Assembly (NCBI GenBank): GCA_019417795.1 | Contig: DXUR01000006.1 | Location: forward strand, 1-29,707 | DNA: 29,707 nucleotides | Origin: Clostridiales bacterium | GTDB lineage: Bacteria; Bacillota_A; Clostridia; Oscillospirales; Oscillospiraceae | Reading direction: 5' to 3' | Shown: piece by piece, positions 8,401 through 14,225 of the stretch | Position numbering within the stretch: position 1 is the first letter of the stretch | Layout of the letters: every line of letters begins with the position of its first letter | Notes under the pieces: generated by a model | Told to the model about the DNA's origin: nothing | The model's database searches: none | What the model saw: only the letters and a program-made list of their open reading frames with translations | Program-made: the position numbers and the translations under genes

Positions 8401-9809
8401 CCGCGACTGCCATCCATAAAGGTATAGCTGTGGCCACCGAGACCGTATTCCGCTTTCAAGAATGCAGCTCGTTCTTTTGCGTCCCCTTGCTGCTGATACA
8501 GCGCATAAATACGGATCTTTCCGCCTTCAAAATTGGAGCCTGTCCGCAGCATCCGGTCGATTTCATCCTCAGAAATAACAAAAGCGGAGGGCTTTTCGCT
8601 CTCCGCTTCTTTGGCTGCATTTTCTGCCGCCGCATCAATTTTCTGAATCTGCTCTGCTTCGGACTGAAACAGACTCATGAAGTTTAACTGTTGATAAGTT
8701 CCGTCAGAATGACTTCCTCTGCCTGCGCTTTCAGCATGTTCATGTGCTGCACCCAGGCCATCTGGTTCAATTTCTTGTCCGGTGCCGGATTCGCTTTCAG
8801 AAGATCCGCCATCATCTGCTCCATCCGTGCGGTCGCGGTCTCCTGAATCTCCCACAGGTGCGGGTACAGCTTCTCGGTCAGGATCAGGTGATTGTACAGC
8901 AGCGTGTTGTTCTCCTGCAGAAACGCTCTGCGCATCCTCCCGTACTTGCCCAGGGGCTTCTGTTCCTGCACCGACAACTGGATGTCCGGAATCAGGTAAT
9001 CGCCGTTCTTCGTGTAATTCAGCTCCATCATAGTTTTGGCTCCTTTCTGCCTGCTTATCTCTTTCATAGGTTCGGATCGTGCGTTCAATTTCCCGGAAGA
9101 TCTGGCTGGACATTTCGCTGACCGCAGTTCCCAGCACATTGGCGGCAGCCTGCGTATTAAAATCAAAGATGTCCAGAAAATCCTCGTGCTCAAAATAGTC
9201 ATCTGCATTGCCCACCGTCCGGGTAAAGACGGAATATGCGATGCTGACAGCGGCAGCTCTCTTAAAGGAAGCTCCGATGTTGAGTTCATCATATCCTTCC
9301 AGATAGGAATCTGCAACGATGTCACTGATCTGCCTGCGGTTTTCCTCCCAGTAATCCCTTGCAAGGCGTTCTGCCGCTTCCATGATATGATTTTCCAGAG
9401 ACCCAGCACCGGCAGAAACATCAAATGCTGCATCCAGTGCGCGAATGATTGGCTGCTCATGCTCCGCATTCATTTTCCAGAGCTGTACCGGTCGGGAATT
9501 CTTCCGTTCTCCGGTATCTGCCACATCAAATACATACCGCAGTTTCGGCTGCTCGCCGCGCATGTCCAAAAGAGCAATGCCCTTGGAGCCACGCTTCACA
9601 TAGCGGTTCATCCGATCATTCCAGAGATCGTACTCTGCACAGGCCGTCGCTTCTGGTCTCTGCTTATAGATCATCAGCTGCTCCGCAAAAGGATACTTAT
9701 AAAGCCGTGCGGATGTGGTCAGAAACGCTGTCCACTGCTCTTTGCTGCCAGTGATCTGTGCCGCAGCTTCCTGCGCCATCTGCATATAATAAGCCGTTTT
9801 CGTCATCAT
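2445..9809 (-). CDS. Giant antirestriction-like / N6-methylase / SNF2-type helicase protein
   Basis: This 2454-residue protein is typical of the very large polyvalent proteins of these ICEs. The N-terminal ~130 residues resemble ArdC-like antirestriction domains (YKYPFAEQLMIYKQRP). Residues ~260-375 form a low-complexity Glu/Asp/Gly/Pro-rich linker that overlaps a nested tnpV gene. A Rossmann methyltransferase follows, with ILEPSMGVGNFFG near residue 960 and the target-base motif NVPFG near 1025. The SNF2-like helicase has Walker A (HEVGAGKT, ~1637), DEAH (~1801), ATGTPVSNS, and motif VI (QRNGRIIRQGN, ~2130). It probably protects and remodels element DNA during transfer; the exact role is inferred. 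Two tandem ATGs follow a GGAGG-rich leader. It ends in an ATGA overlap with mobC. Confidence 0.9.
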   Translation of the reverse strand: MMTKTAYYMQMAQEAAAQITGSKEQWTAFLTTSARLYKYPFAEQLMIYKQRPEATACAEYDLWNDRMNRYVKRGSKGIALLDMRGEQPKLRYVFDVADTGERKNSRPVQLWKMNAEHEQPIIRALDAAFDVSAGAGSLENHIMEAAERLARDYWEENRRQISDIVADSYLEGYDELNIGASFKRAAAVSIAYSVFTRTVGNADDYFEHEDFLDIFDFNTQAAANVLGTAVSEMSSQIFREIERTIRTYERDKQAERSQNYDGAELHEERRLPDSGHPVVGAGTEAPGQVREDAQSVSAGEQHAAVQSPDPDREAVPAPVGDSGDRDRTDGADDGGSSESESGTGQEIEPDGLGAAHEHAESAGRGSHSDGTYQQLNFMSLFQSEAEQIQKIDAAAENAAKEAESEKPSAFVISEDEIDRMLRTGSNFEGGKIRIYALYQQQGDAKERAAFLKAEYGLGGHSYTFMDGSRGFADYNGRGILLRNYDHDREVRLTWSAVDKRLDRLVENDQYLTALEMEEYRKLEQEYGAPLPMPTAAHVFPPTPPERYDTGNEHVDNMLNTAADVYARSELAAPQRFTVMETDDGYAVWDDIQDGIHVEPDGVSEEFTSEWEAETYRQQLIEKVQEREAKDWLYVEQSKQNLQQDIPFPDVESEEVQESAHAETDPLVLEMQEHASELSRESGYAPDERFVVTMTGENFPDSKDAFAIWDYVKEEYYGYSDGKVQTFADYVSASEALQEIRGRNMEAEKEPATVQPEPAAPVQPDYRVGDTLYLDGKAFTIEKVGLFDVELRDPDSVYPIFRSESKENLARILGHEENVHLHNLVVDLNSGKEEAFRAGHEAKHAENYRINSFHLGEGSPKQKFRANMDAIYTLKALENQHRDATPEEQETLANYVGWGGLADAFDAEKTAWTGEYKELKAALTEEEYAAARASTLNAHYTSPTVIRAIYEALDSMGFEKGNILEPSMGVGNFFGMLPDSMLGSRLYGVELDSITGRIAQKLYPQAEIKVAGFETTDRRDFYDLAVGNVPFGNYRVSDKPYDKLGFSIHNYFFAKALDQVRPGGIVAFVTSRYTMDSKNPDARKYLAQRAELLGAIRLPNNAFRANAGTDVVSDIIFLQKRDHPIDIEPDWVHLGLTSEGITLNGYFVDHPEMVLGEITTESTQYGKEECTVIPIPGADLGDQLHEAVQHIGGHYEAQELAPEEELSLQGETIPADPNVKNFSYAVVDGDVYFRENSIMRKADLSATATGRIKGMVELRTIVQELIDYQLNDYQEEAIAQKQRELNVAYDRFADQYGLINSRANAQAFSEDSSYYLLCSLENVDENGRLESKADMFTKRTIRPERAVTSVDTPAEALAISIGERGRVDLPYMSELLGTPGEYEKIQQELHGVIFKDPMTQGSEETGWVTADEYLSGNVREKLRVAELAAASDPAFAVNAEYLKKAQPKDLDASEIDVRLGATWVNRDYIQQFMEETFEPPFYLRRNIEVKFSPMTAEWQITGKSTPSRNDVHAYMTYGTSRANAYRILEDTLNLRDIRIYDTVEDADGKQKRVLNKKETTLAQQKQQAIKDAFQNWVWKDPYRRAELVEKYNELFNSTRPREYDGSHIRFGGMNPEIRLREHQQNAIAHVLYGGNTLLAHEVGAGKTFEMAASAMEAKRLGLCQKSMFVVPNHLTLQWANEFLRLYPSAKLLVASKKDFETARRKKFCARIATGDYDAVIIGHSQFEKIPVSAERQERILTAQIDEIENAIAEMKSQNGERFSIKQMEKTRKGLEARLEKLRATDRKDDVITFEQLGVDRLFVDEAHAFKNLFLYTKMRNVAGLSTSEAQKSSDMFMKCQYMDELTGGRGIIFATGTPVSNSMTELYTMMRYLQYGTLQQKGLTHFDSWASTFGETTTAIELAPEGTGYRARTRFAKFFNLPELMNMFKEVADIKTSDQLHLPVPEAKFETVVVQPSEHQQAMVAELSERAAAVHSGVVDPSVDNMLKITSDGRKLGLDQRLMNPLLPDDPNSKLNACVRNVLRIYEEGQSDKLTQLLFCDLSTPKNDGTFNVYEDIRAKLIQSGVPEEGIAFIHDADTEAKKKDLFAKVRTGQVRVLLGSTQKMGAGTNVQDRLVAVHHLDVGWRPADMTQRNGRIIRQGNRNKEVQVYQYVTEGTFDAYLYQTLENKQKFISQIMTSKSPVRSCDDVDEQALSYAEIKALCAGDPQIKEKMDLDVDVARLKVLKADHQSQQYRLEDKLMKYFPAEIEKTQGFIKGFQSDIRTVAAHPLPEEGFCSMEVNGTRFTEKAEAGEAILAACKANQSLEPVPLGSYRGFKMELAFDSFQKEYQVLLKGEMTHRVPIGTSAAGNIQRLDNALAGIPARLEKAEQQLDNLSSQQEAAQAELGKPFPQEAELAEKSVRLAELDALLNMDDRGNDDPDREKTAEKPSVLAELRDRAGRIPPMAHRDDEEVAL
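8684..9031 (-). CDS. tnpV: TnpV-family protein nested out of frame in the giant helicase gene
   Basis: This 115-residue ORF lies wholly inside the helicase gene on the same strand in another frame. It has the signature of TnpV transposon-encoded proteins: YTKNGDYLIPD, then KPLGKYGRMRRAFLQE, then a helical C-terminus ending in AEEVILTELINS. The start is ATG 9031 (or the adjacent ATG 9028), preceded by AAGGAG at 9040-9045 with an 8-nt spacer, so independent translation is likely. The overlapped helicase residues (~260-375) are a low-complexity linker without recognisable fold, as expected if the tnpV frame carries the main constraint. The function of TnpV is unknown; it is a marker of conjugative transposons. 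Confidence 0.75.
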   Translation of the reverse strand: MMELNYTKNGDYLIPDIQLSVQEQKPLGKYGRMRRAFLQENNTLLYNHLILTEKLYPHLWEIQETATARMEQMMADLLKANPAPDKKLNQMAWVQHMNMLKAQAEEVILTELINS

Positions 9810-9830
9810 CTGTCTTTTTCCTCCTCTCCT

Positions 9831-10037
9831 TTATTCGTCCGGATACAAATCCAGTGCCTCATATTCTGCATCCGTCATCTCTGCCAGTTTTGCAAGCAGC
9901 GAGGCCGTCCACCTGCGCAGGTTTCTGTCTCTGCCCGTCAGACTTTTTTGCATCTTTTGAAGCTCTTCGATCAGCCCTGTCCGTGTGCCAGGGCTGTAAA
10001 GCATCATGAGCATCCATTCGTCATCCGTAAAACGCAT
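9831..10037 (-). CDS. Transposon-transfer assisting protein (TTRAP family)
   Basis: This 68-residue soluble protein begins MRFTDDEWMLMMLYSPGTRTG and ends TDAEYEALDLYPDE. Both segments match the pattern of the TTRAP family, whose members precede the giant methylase-helicase in Tn1549-like elements. The middle is a basic helix (GRDRNLRRWTASLLAKL). Its biochemical role is unknown; the family name rests on association with transfer genes. The ATG directly follows the stop of the YodL/DUF4316 gene, with GAAAAGGAG upstream, and the helicase gene starts 21 nt after its end. These features indicate one operon. Confidence 0.82.
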   Translation of the reverse strand: MRFTDDEWMLMMLYSPGTRTGLIEELQKMQKSLTGRDRNLRRWTASLLAKLAEMTDAEYEALDLYPDE

Positions 10038-10631
10038 TTATAACTCCTTTTCTTCGCAGCACCTGCGAGGCGGCGCAGGCGGCACAGCCTCCTGCTTTTC
10101 CTTCAGCTGATCCAGAACCGATGCTTTCTCCACCGGTTCTTCCTTCTTTCCGTTATTGATTACGCCGTCAATCATGCCGTAATCGTCCTCCATTGCCATT
10201 TCTGCGGCTTTCAGGTAGTTCTCCGGTTTCAAAAATCCGGGCAGTTCCTGGAAGCCGATGGAATCCACATAGTGACAGCTTACAACACCATTCTGCCGTA
10301 AAGCCACGATGTCAGACACAGAAAGACTATGACCAGTAAAATCATCAGGGCGGGAAACATTGAATTTCGCATACAGTTCCTCTAACATCGTATTCTGATC
10401 CTTGTAGGGAAGAAGCGGAGCCGTATAAACCACCTCATAATGGTCAATATCCGGTTCCAGCCCCATCCGTTCCAGTTCGCGCATAGACGAAAAGCGTTCA
10501 TATACCGTATCCTCGCTGCGGCGAAGCTGCAAAATCGCATACTGGTCGGTAGTACTGTCGAGAAATGCCATCATTCTTTCGTCCGGTGCCTGCGTTCCAT
10601 GCACTTCATCCCATTTTTCAATTCTTGCCAT
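10038..10631 (-). CDS. YodL domain / DUF4316 protein
   Basis: This 197-residue protein has a YodL-type domain at about residues 28-90, with the family pattern YAILQLRRSEDTVYERF and the conserved close IDHYEVVYTAPL. A DUF4316-like region follows (LYAKFNVSRPDDFTGHSLS, then HYVDSIGFQELPGF). The C-terminal tail is Lys/Glu/Pro-rich and ends PPAPPRRCCEEKEL. Related domains recur in polyvalent proteins of the same elements, but no enzymatic activity is established. It overlaps the upstream 102-residue ORF by 14 nt and has GGGAG upstream of its ATG. It is probably a cytoplasmic accessory protein. Confidence 0.82.
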   Translation of the reverse strand: MARIEKWDEVHGTQAPDERMMAFLDSTTDQYAILQLRRSEDTVYERFSSMRELERMGLEPDIDHYEVVYTAPLLPYKDQNTMLEELYAKFNVSRPDDFTGHSLSVSDIVALRQNGVVSCHYVDSIGFQELPGFLKPENYLKAAEMAMEDDYGMIDGVINNGKKEEPVEKASVLDQLKEKQEAVPPAPPRRCCEEKEL

Positions 10632-10926
10632 CGTTCATTTCTCCCTTCTCCATAAACGGCAGGCCGTTTTCCTTTGCTTCCTGCCGCTGCTGTTCCCGCC
10701 GCTTTTCACTATAAGGCGGTCGGATACCGACGCAGCGTTTCGGAATCGTATAAGTGACCGACCCATGCTCCCGGTGCTCCAAAATAAACTGCTCCGGATA
10801 CTGTTTTCGCAGTTCCCGAAGCTTCTTAATCAGGCGGCTGTCATGGGTATAAATGCTGGCGGTATCCAGTTCATTATCAAAATTGATGACGGTTTCCTGC
10901 TCTGCCTTCGTAAGCTTGTATTTCAT
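10618..10926 (-). CDS. Conserved ICE hypothetical protein (102 aa)
   Basis: This small basic protein opens MKYKLTKAEQETVINFDNE and has a central segment IYTHDSRLIKKLRELRKQYP, followed by YTIPKRCVGIRPPYSEKRR. The pattern (T-x-x-EQET, then nucleic-acid-binding-like basic residues and IRPP) recurs in proteins next to topB in Tn1549-like elements, where they remain uncharacterised. It has no signal or membrane segment. The ATG overlaps the stop of the upstream gene (ATGA), with AAGGAGG 7 nt before it, so translation is coupled. A small DNA- or RNA-binding role is only a guess from composition. Confidence 0.75.
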   Translation of the reverse strand: MKYKLTKAEQETVINFDNELDTASIYTHDSRLIKKLRELRKQYPEQFILEHREHGSVTYTIPKRCVGIRPPYSEKRREQQRQEAKENGLPFMEKGEMNDGKN

Positions 10927-11810
10927 CGCTCTGCCTCCTTCGCCTTGGCAGCTTTCACCGGCGTATCCGTTCTGGAAGACAAATCCGAGAGTTTACCCAG
11001 CACAGATTCCCGTCTGCTGATTTCCGCTTCCTCTGCACGATCACAAAGTTCATCATAGTCAATCCGCGTCATGGTGCGGCCACCGAACCCATAATCCGAA
11101 AGAATCTGGTCTCTGGCTGCATTCATGCTGATTTCCGGGTTGTCGATCTGTCCACCGTCAATTTCCGTAAAGTCCTTATGATATAAGGTATAGTCGTAAC
11201 CGTCCTCACAGGTCTGAATGGCAAGAAAGCCCTTGCCTCCCAAATCCCATGCACTGCGTTCTTCCGTAATCAGCGGCTCCGGGCGGCATGTACCACCGCC
11301 GCGTTCCAGCATTTCTGCCAGCTGACAGATGTGCAAAACATCATACCCCAGGCGCAAATGATATTCGTCCATATATTCGCAGCGAGCTGAGAACTTCCGG
11401 TTCGGATACTCGATCTCCACTGCACTGCCATCCGGAATTTTGAACCGATCCTCGTAGTTGCTGGTGATAAACCGGATATTTTTTGCATTCTCCAGCTCAG
11501 GATCAGCCTTTTTCATCTGCCAGAGAACCTTTCTGCCGCCGCGTACCTGCTCCAGCATCTCCGGAGCTACCGGCGCAACGGCAAGACCGTCAAGCTGGGA
11601 AATCTTCTGAAGTGCTACCACCCTTGCGCTTTCTTCCAGCGTAGAAGACGGCTGTTTATCCAACACATCCCAGCCAATGTGTCCCTCGGTGGTCTGCACC
11701 TTGCTGTCCATATCAAAGCAATGGAATTCCACGCCGTCCTGCTTTTCCTGCAAGGAAAGCAGCGCAGCATTATCCACCAAATAAGCTGCATTCATCATTT
11801 TCATGCTCAT
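10923..11810 (-). CDS. ICE accessory protein, possible LPD16-like C-terminal domain
   Basis: This 295-residue soluble protein is coupled to topB (ATGA overlap, GGAGG 6 nt upstream). The first ~110 residues (AAYLVDNAALLSLQEKQDGVEFHCFD onwards) show alternating strand and helix. The middle holds IRFITSNYEDRFKIPDGSAVEI. The C-terminal region, WDLGGKGFLAIQTCEDGYDY then GGQIDNPEISMNAARDQIL, resembles large polyvalent protein-associated domains, most likely LPD16; I am not certain of the number. Such domains are found in conjugative-element accessory proteins without known activity. The tail is Lys/Ala-rich. It is probably involved in DNA processing with its neighbours, which is an inference from context. 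Confidence 0.72.
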   Translation of the reverse strand: MSMKMMNAAYLVDNAALLSLQEKQDGVEFHCFDMDSKVQTTEGHIGWDVLDKQPSSTLEESARVVALQKISQLDGLAVAPVAPEMLEQVRGGRKVLWQMKKADPELENAKNIRFITSNYEDRFKIPDGSAVEIEYPNRKFSARCEYMDEYHLRLGYDVLHICQLAEMLERGGGTCRPEPLITEERSAWDLGGKGFLAIQTCEDGYDYTLYHKDFTEIDGGQIDNPEISMNAARDQILSDYGFGGRTMTRIDYDELCDRAEEAEISRRESVLGKLSDLSSRTDTPVKAAKAKEAER

Positions 11811-13885
11811 TTTTTACCTCCAAACTCCAGCTTAAATGCTGCTGCACCGTCCTCGCCAGTCTCTACATGAACGGTTGTGTCATAGTAACGTCCAGACTTC
11901 TTGGAATAGCAGTGGGTAAGCCGCGCTTTTCCCTGATTTACCAGTTGCTTTGCCAGTTCCTCTGTCATCTGCTTTCCCAGTGTCTGAAAGAACCTGTTTT
12001 CCTTCCAGAGTGCAAATTTACAGTTCTTATCCCTGCAAAACCATCCATTTGCCGTTTCACAAACATCACTGCCGCAGGCGGGGCAGGAACCAATGACTTT
12101 GCATTCCGGCTGCATCAGGACATTGGCACCTTTCACAGCCTCGTAGGTTTTTACAAGTCCGCTGACCATGCTGCTGATTTCTCCCATAAAGGCATCGCTG
12201 TCATACTCGCCGTGTTCTATTTTCAGCAGTTTTACCTCCCAGTCTGCCGTCATGGATGGAGACTGAATCTGTTCCGGCACCACCGTCACCAGCGCATTTC
12301 CCTTGTCCGTAGAACAAAGGTATTTCGTTTTCTTATCGCCCCTGCGCTCGATAAAGCCTTTCTGTACCAGTTTTTCGATGATGGCAGCGCGTGTAGCTGG
12401 TGTGCCGATGCCTTTTCGCTCTACACCAGCCGGAAATTCATCCGAGCTGGCACTTTCCATCGCTGAAAGCAGAAGATCTTCGGTAAACCTCTTGGGTGGG
12501 CTGGTCTTGCCTTCTTTCAGATCGACACCGGCAAGTTCCAATGTCATGCCTTCCGAAAGCTCCGGAAGATCACCTGCCTCCGCATTCTTCTCAGCATCTT
12601 CAACCGGCTTTCCTGCATATTGCCTCCAGCCCATATCCGTGACTGTTTTGCCTTTCGTGCGGAACTTCTGACCGGCACACTCCGCTTCTACTATGGTTTC
12701 TGCATAGTGGCAGGGTGTTCCGACCGCACAAATCAGCCGCACCGCCAGCAGAGTAAGAATCGCTTGTTCTCCACTGGGAAGCGAGGAAATGTCATAACCC
12801 GCCGCTGTTTTTGTAGGGATAATGGCATGGTGATCGGTGACTTTCTTAGAATTGATGACCTGCGCTGCATTCACCGGTGCCGGTACATCCGCCTGAATCT
12901 GAAAGCTCTGCTGGATCACAGAAACAAGTTCCGGCACCAGCGGTGCCATATCATCCGTCAGATACCGGCTGTCGGTACGGGGATATGTCACGAGTTTCTT
13001 CTCGTACAGAGCCTGTGTGTAATCCAGGGTCTGCTGGGCAGTGAATCCCAGCTGCCGATTTGCTTCTCTCTGAAGCGATGTCAGATCAAACAAGGCCGGG
13101 GGCTTCTCTGATTTTTCTTTCTGCTCTACCTTGGTAATGATGGCACTTCCTGCCTGGCAACACTCTGCCACCAGTTTTTCTGCTTCTGCTTTTTCTTTCA
13201 TTCGCTCACCGCCCGCTTGAAAATCCCGAAATTTTAATTCTGCCGAGTAGAACGGCTCCGGCTTGAACGCCCGGATTGCTGCATCTCGCATAACCACCAT
13301 CGCAAGCGTTGGTGTCATCACGCGCCCCACATTCAGGGTCTGCCCATACAGACATGAAAAAAGCCGGGTGGCGTTGATTCCGACAATCCAGTCGGCTCGC
13401 TCCCGGCATAAAGCCGCCTCATATAAGGCATCATATTCTGTTCCCGGTCTGAGCTTCTGAAAGCCTTCCCGGATAGCACTGTCCTCCATTGATGAAATCC
13501 AAAGCCGTTCCACCGGCTTTTTGCAGCCGCACTGATGGTAAACCAGTCGGAAAATCAGTTCGCCCTCACGCCCTGCATCGGTTGCACAGATCAGACTCTC
13601 CACATCTTTCCGCTGCATGAGCTTTTTCAGGATTCCGAACTGCTTTTTCGTGCTGGCGGACACCTGATACTGCCAATGTTCCGGCAAAATCGGAAGATCA
13701 TCATACTTCCACTTTGCATACTTTTCATCATAGGCTTCCGGCTGGGAAAGTTCCACCAGATGCCCCACACACCAACTGACAAGGTAGCCATTGCCCTCCA
13801 TATAACCGTCCCCGCGCTGATCTGCCCCGATCACTTTCGAGAGACTCATGGCAACCGAGGGCTTTTCCGCTAATACAAGCTTCAT
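11807..13885 (-). CDS. topB: DNA topoisomerase III
   Basis: This 692-residue type IA topoisomerase is the kind carried by ICEs to resolve DNA during replication and transfer. It starts MKLVLAEKPSVAMSLSKVIG (Toprim) and has the acidic metal-binding motif CATDAGREGELIFR. The catalytic tyrosine is in LVTYPRTDSRYL, and GIGTPATRAAIIEKL follows. A C-terminal zinc-ribbon-like segment carries paired cysteines (SCPACGSDVC, then FCRDKNCKFALWK). The ATG at 13885 is chosen for its AAAGGAG with suitable spacing and because MKLVLAEKPS is the family N-terminus; the frame stays open 17 codons upstream. A strong leader terminator at 13905-13944 lies just before the ribosome binding site. The gene normally follows the CD1107 gene; here a 2.3-kb island separates them. 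Confidence 0.95.
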   Translation of the reverse strand: MKLVLAEKPSVAMSLSKVIGADQRGDGYMEGNGYLVSWCVGHLVELSQPEAYDEKYAKWKYDDLPILPEHWQYQVSASTKKQFGILKKLMQRKDVESLICATDAGREGELIFRLVYHQCGCKKPVERLWISSMEDSAIREGFQKLRPGTEYDALYEAALCRERADWIVGINATRLFSCLYGQTLNVGRVMTPTLAMVVMRDAAIRAFKPEPFYSAELKFRDFQAGGERMKEKAEAEKLVAECCQAGSAIITKVEQKEKSEKPPALFDLTSLQREANRQLGFTAQQTLDYTQALYEKKLVTYPRTDSRYLTDDMAPLVPELVSVIQQSFQIQADVPAPVNAAQVINSKKVTDHHAIIPTKTAAGYDISSLPSGEQAILTLLAVRLICAVGTPCHYAETIVEAECAGQKFRTKGKTVTDMGWRQYAGKPVEDAEKNAEAGDLPELSEGMTLELAGVDLKEGKTSPPKRFTEDLLLSAMESASSDEFPAGVERKGIGTPATRAAIIEKLVQKGFIERRGDKKTKYLCSTDKGNALVTVVPEQIQSPSMTADWEVKLLKIEHGEYDSDAFMGEISSMVSGLVKTYEAVKGANVLMQPECKVIGSCPACGSDVCETANGWFCRDKNCKFALWKENRFFQTLGKQMTEELAKQLVNQGKARLTHCYSKKSGRYYDTTVHVETGEDGAAAFKLEFGGKK

Positions 13886-13904
13886 TCGATACTGCTCCTT
13901 TCGC

Positions 13905-13944
13905 AAAAAAATTAGCAGCCAGGCACCGAAGCGCATGACTGCTA
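13905..13944 (-). terminator. Leader terminator/attenuator before topB
   Basis: Minus strand: TAGCAGTCATGCGC, UUCG loop, GTGCCTGGCTGCTA form a 14-bp stem with one mismatch and two G-U pairs, followed by A and seven Ts. AAAGGAG of topB begins a few bases later. The G-U pairs are mismatches on the other strand, so the structure belongs to minus-strand RNA. It is preceded by the TTACATAGC box shared with the Maff2 leaders. Confidence 0.82.
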
Positions 13945-13979
13945 TGTAAGGAACGGTATTCTGTTTTAGGTCTACAAAC

Positions 13980-14105
13980 TGGGGCTTTTATGATCTTGCC
14001 ACAGCTTATCAGTCTATGCACGTCAACTGTTGAAACCGCCGTGTACCGAACGGTACGCACGGTGGTGTGAGAGGACGGCGGCTAGTCACCGCCTCCTACT
14101 CGCTT
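13980..14105 (+). mobile_element. Group II intron 3' remnant (RT tail, domains V and VI)
   Basis: Plus strand. Codons 13980-14033 read WGFYDLATAYQSMHVNC and stop, like the C-terminus of clostridial group II intron reverse transcriptases. Domain V follows at 14035-14066: ACCGCCGTG and CACGGTGGT arms, with TACC-GAAC-GGTA above a bulge. Domain VI at 14069-14101 pairs GAGAGG with CCT and CTC around a bulged A at 14098, and GGCGG with CCGCC. The 3' splice site would be near 14105. No intron 5' half or complete reverse transcriptase exists in the window, so it is a fragment and cannot splice alone. Confidence 0.8.
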
Positions 14106-14107
14106 GT

Positions 14108-14143
14108 GCCCATGTTTCGGCCCTCCACATCATCACTCCGCGC
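14108..14143. repeat. 36-bp direct repeat, left copy
   Basis: The segment from GCCCATGTTTCGGCCCTCC to TCACTCCGCGC matches 15807-15842 at 30 of 36 positions, in the same orientation. The two copies flank the glycosyltransferase gene. This copy begins within about 3 nt of the predicted 3' end of the group II intron remnant. Confidence 0.72.
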
Positions 14144-14225
14144 ATGCGTTGTGCCTCGCCGCAACGCATTCTGCCCCTCGCTGACTCATCGCCAGGCATC
14201 GCTGATGGTGTTCGTCTGCCCATCC

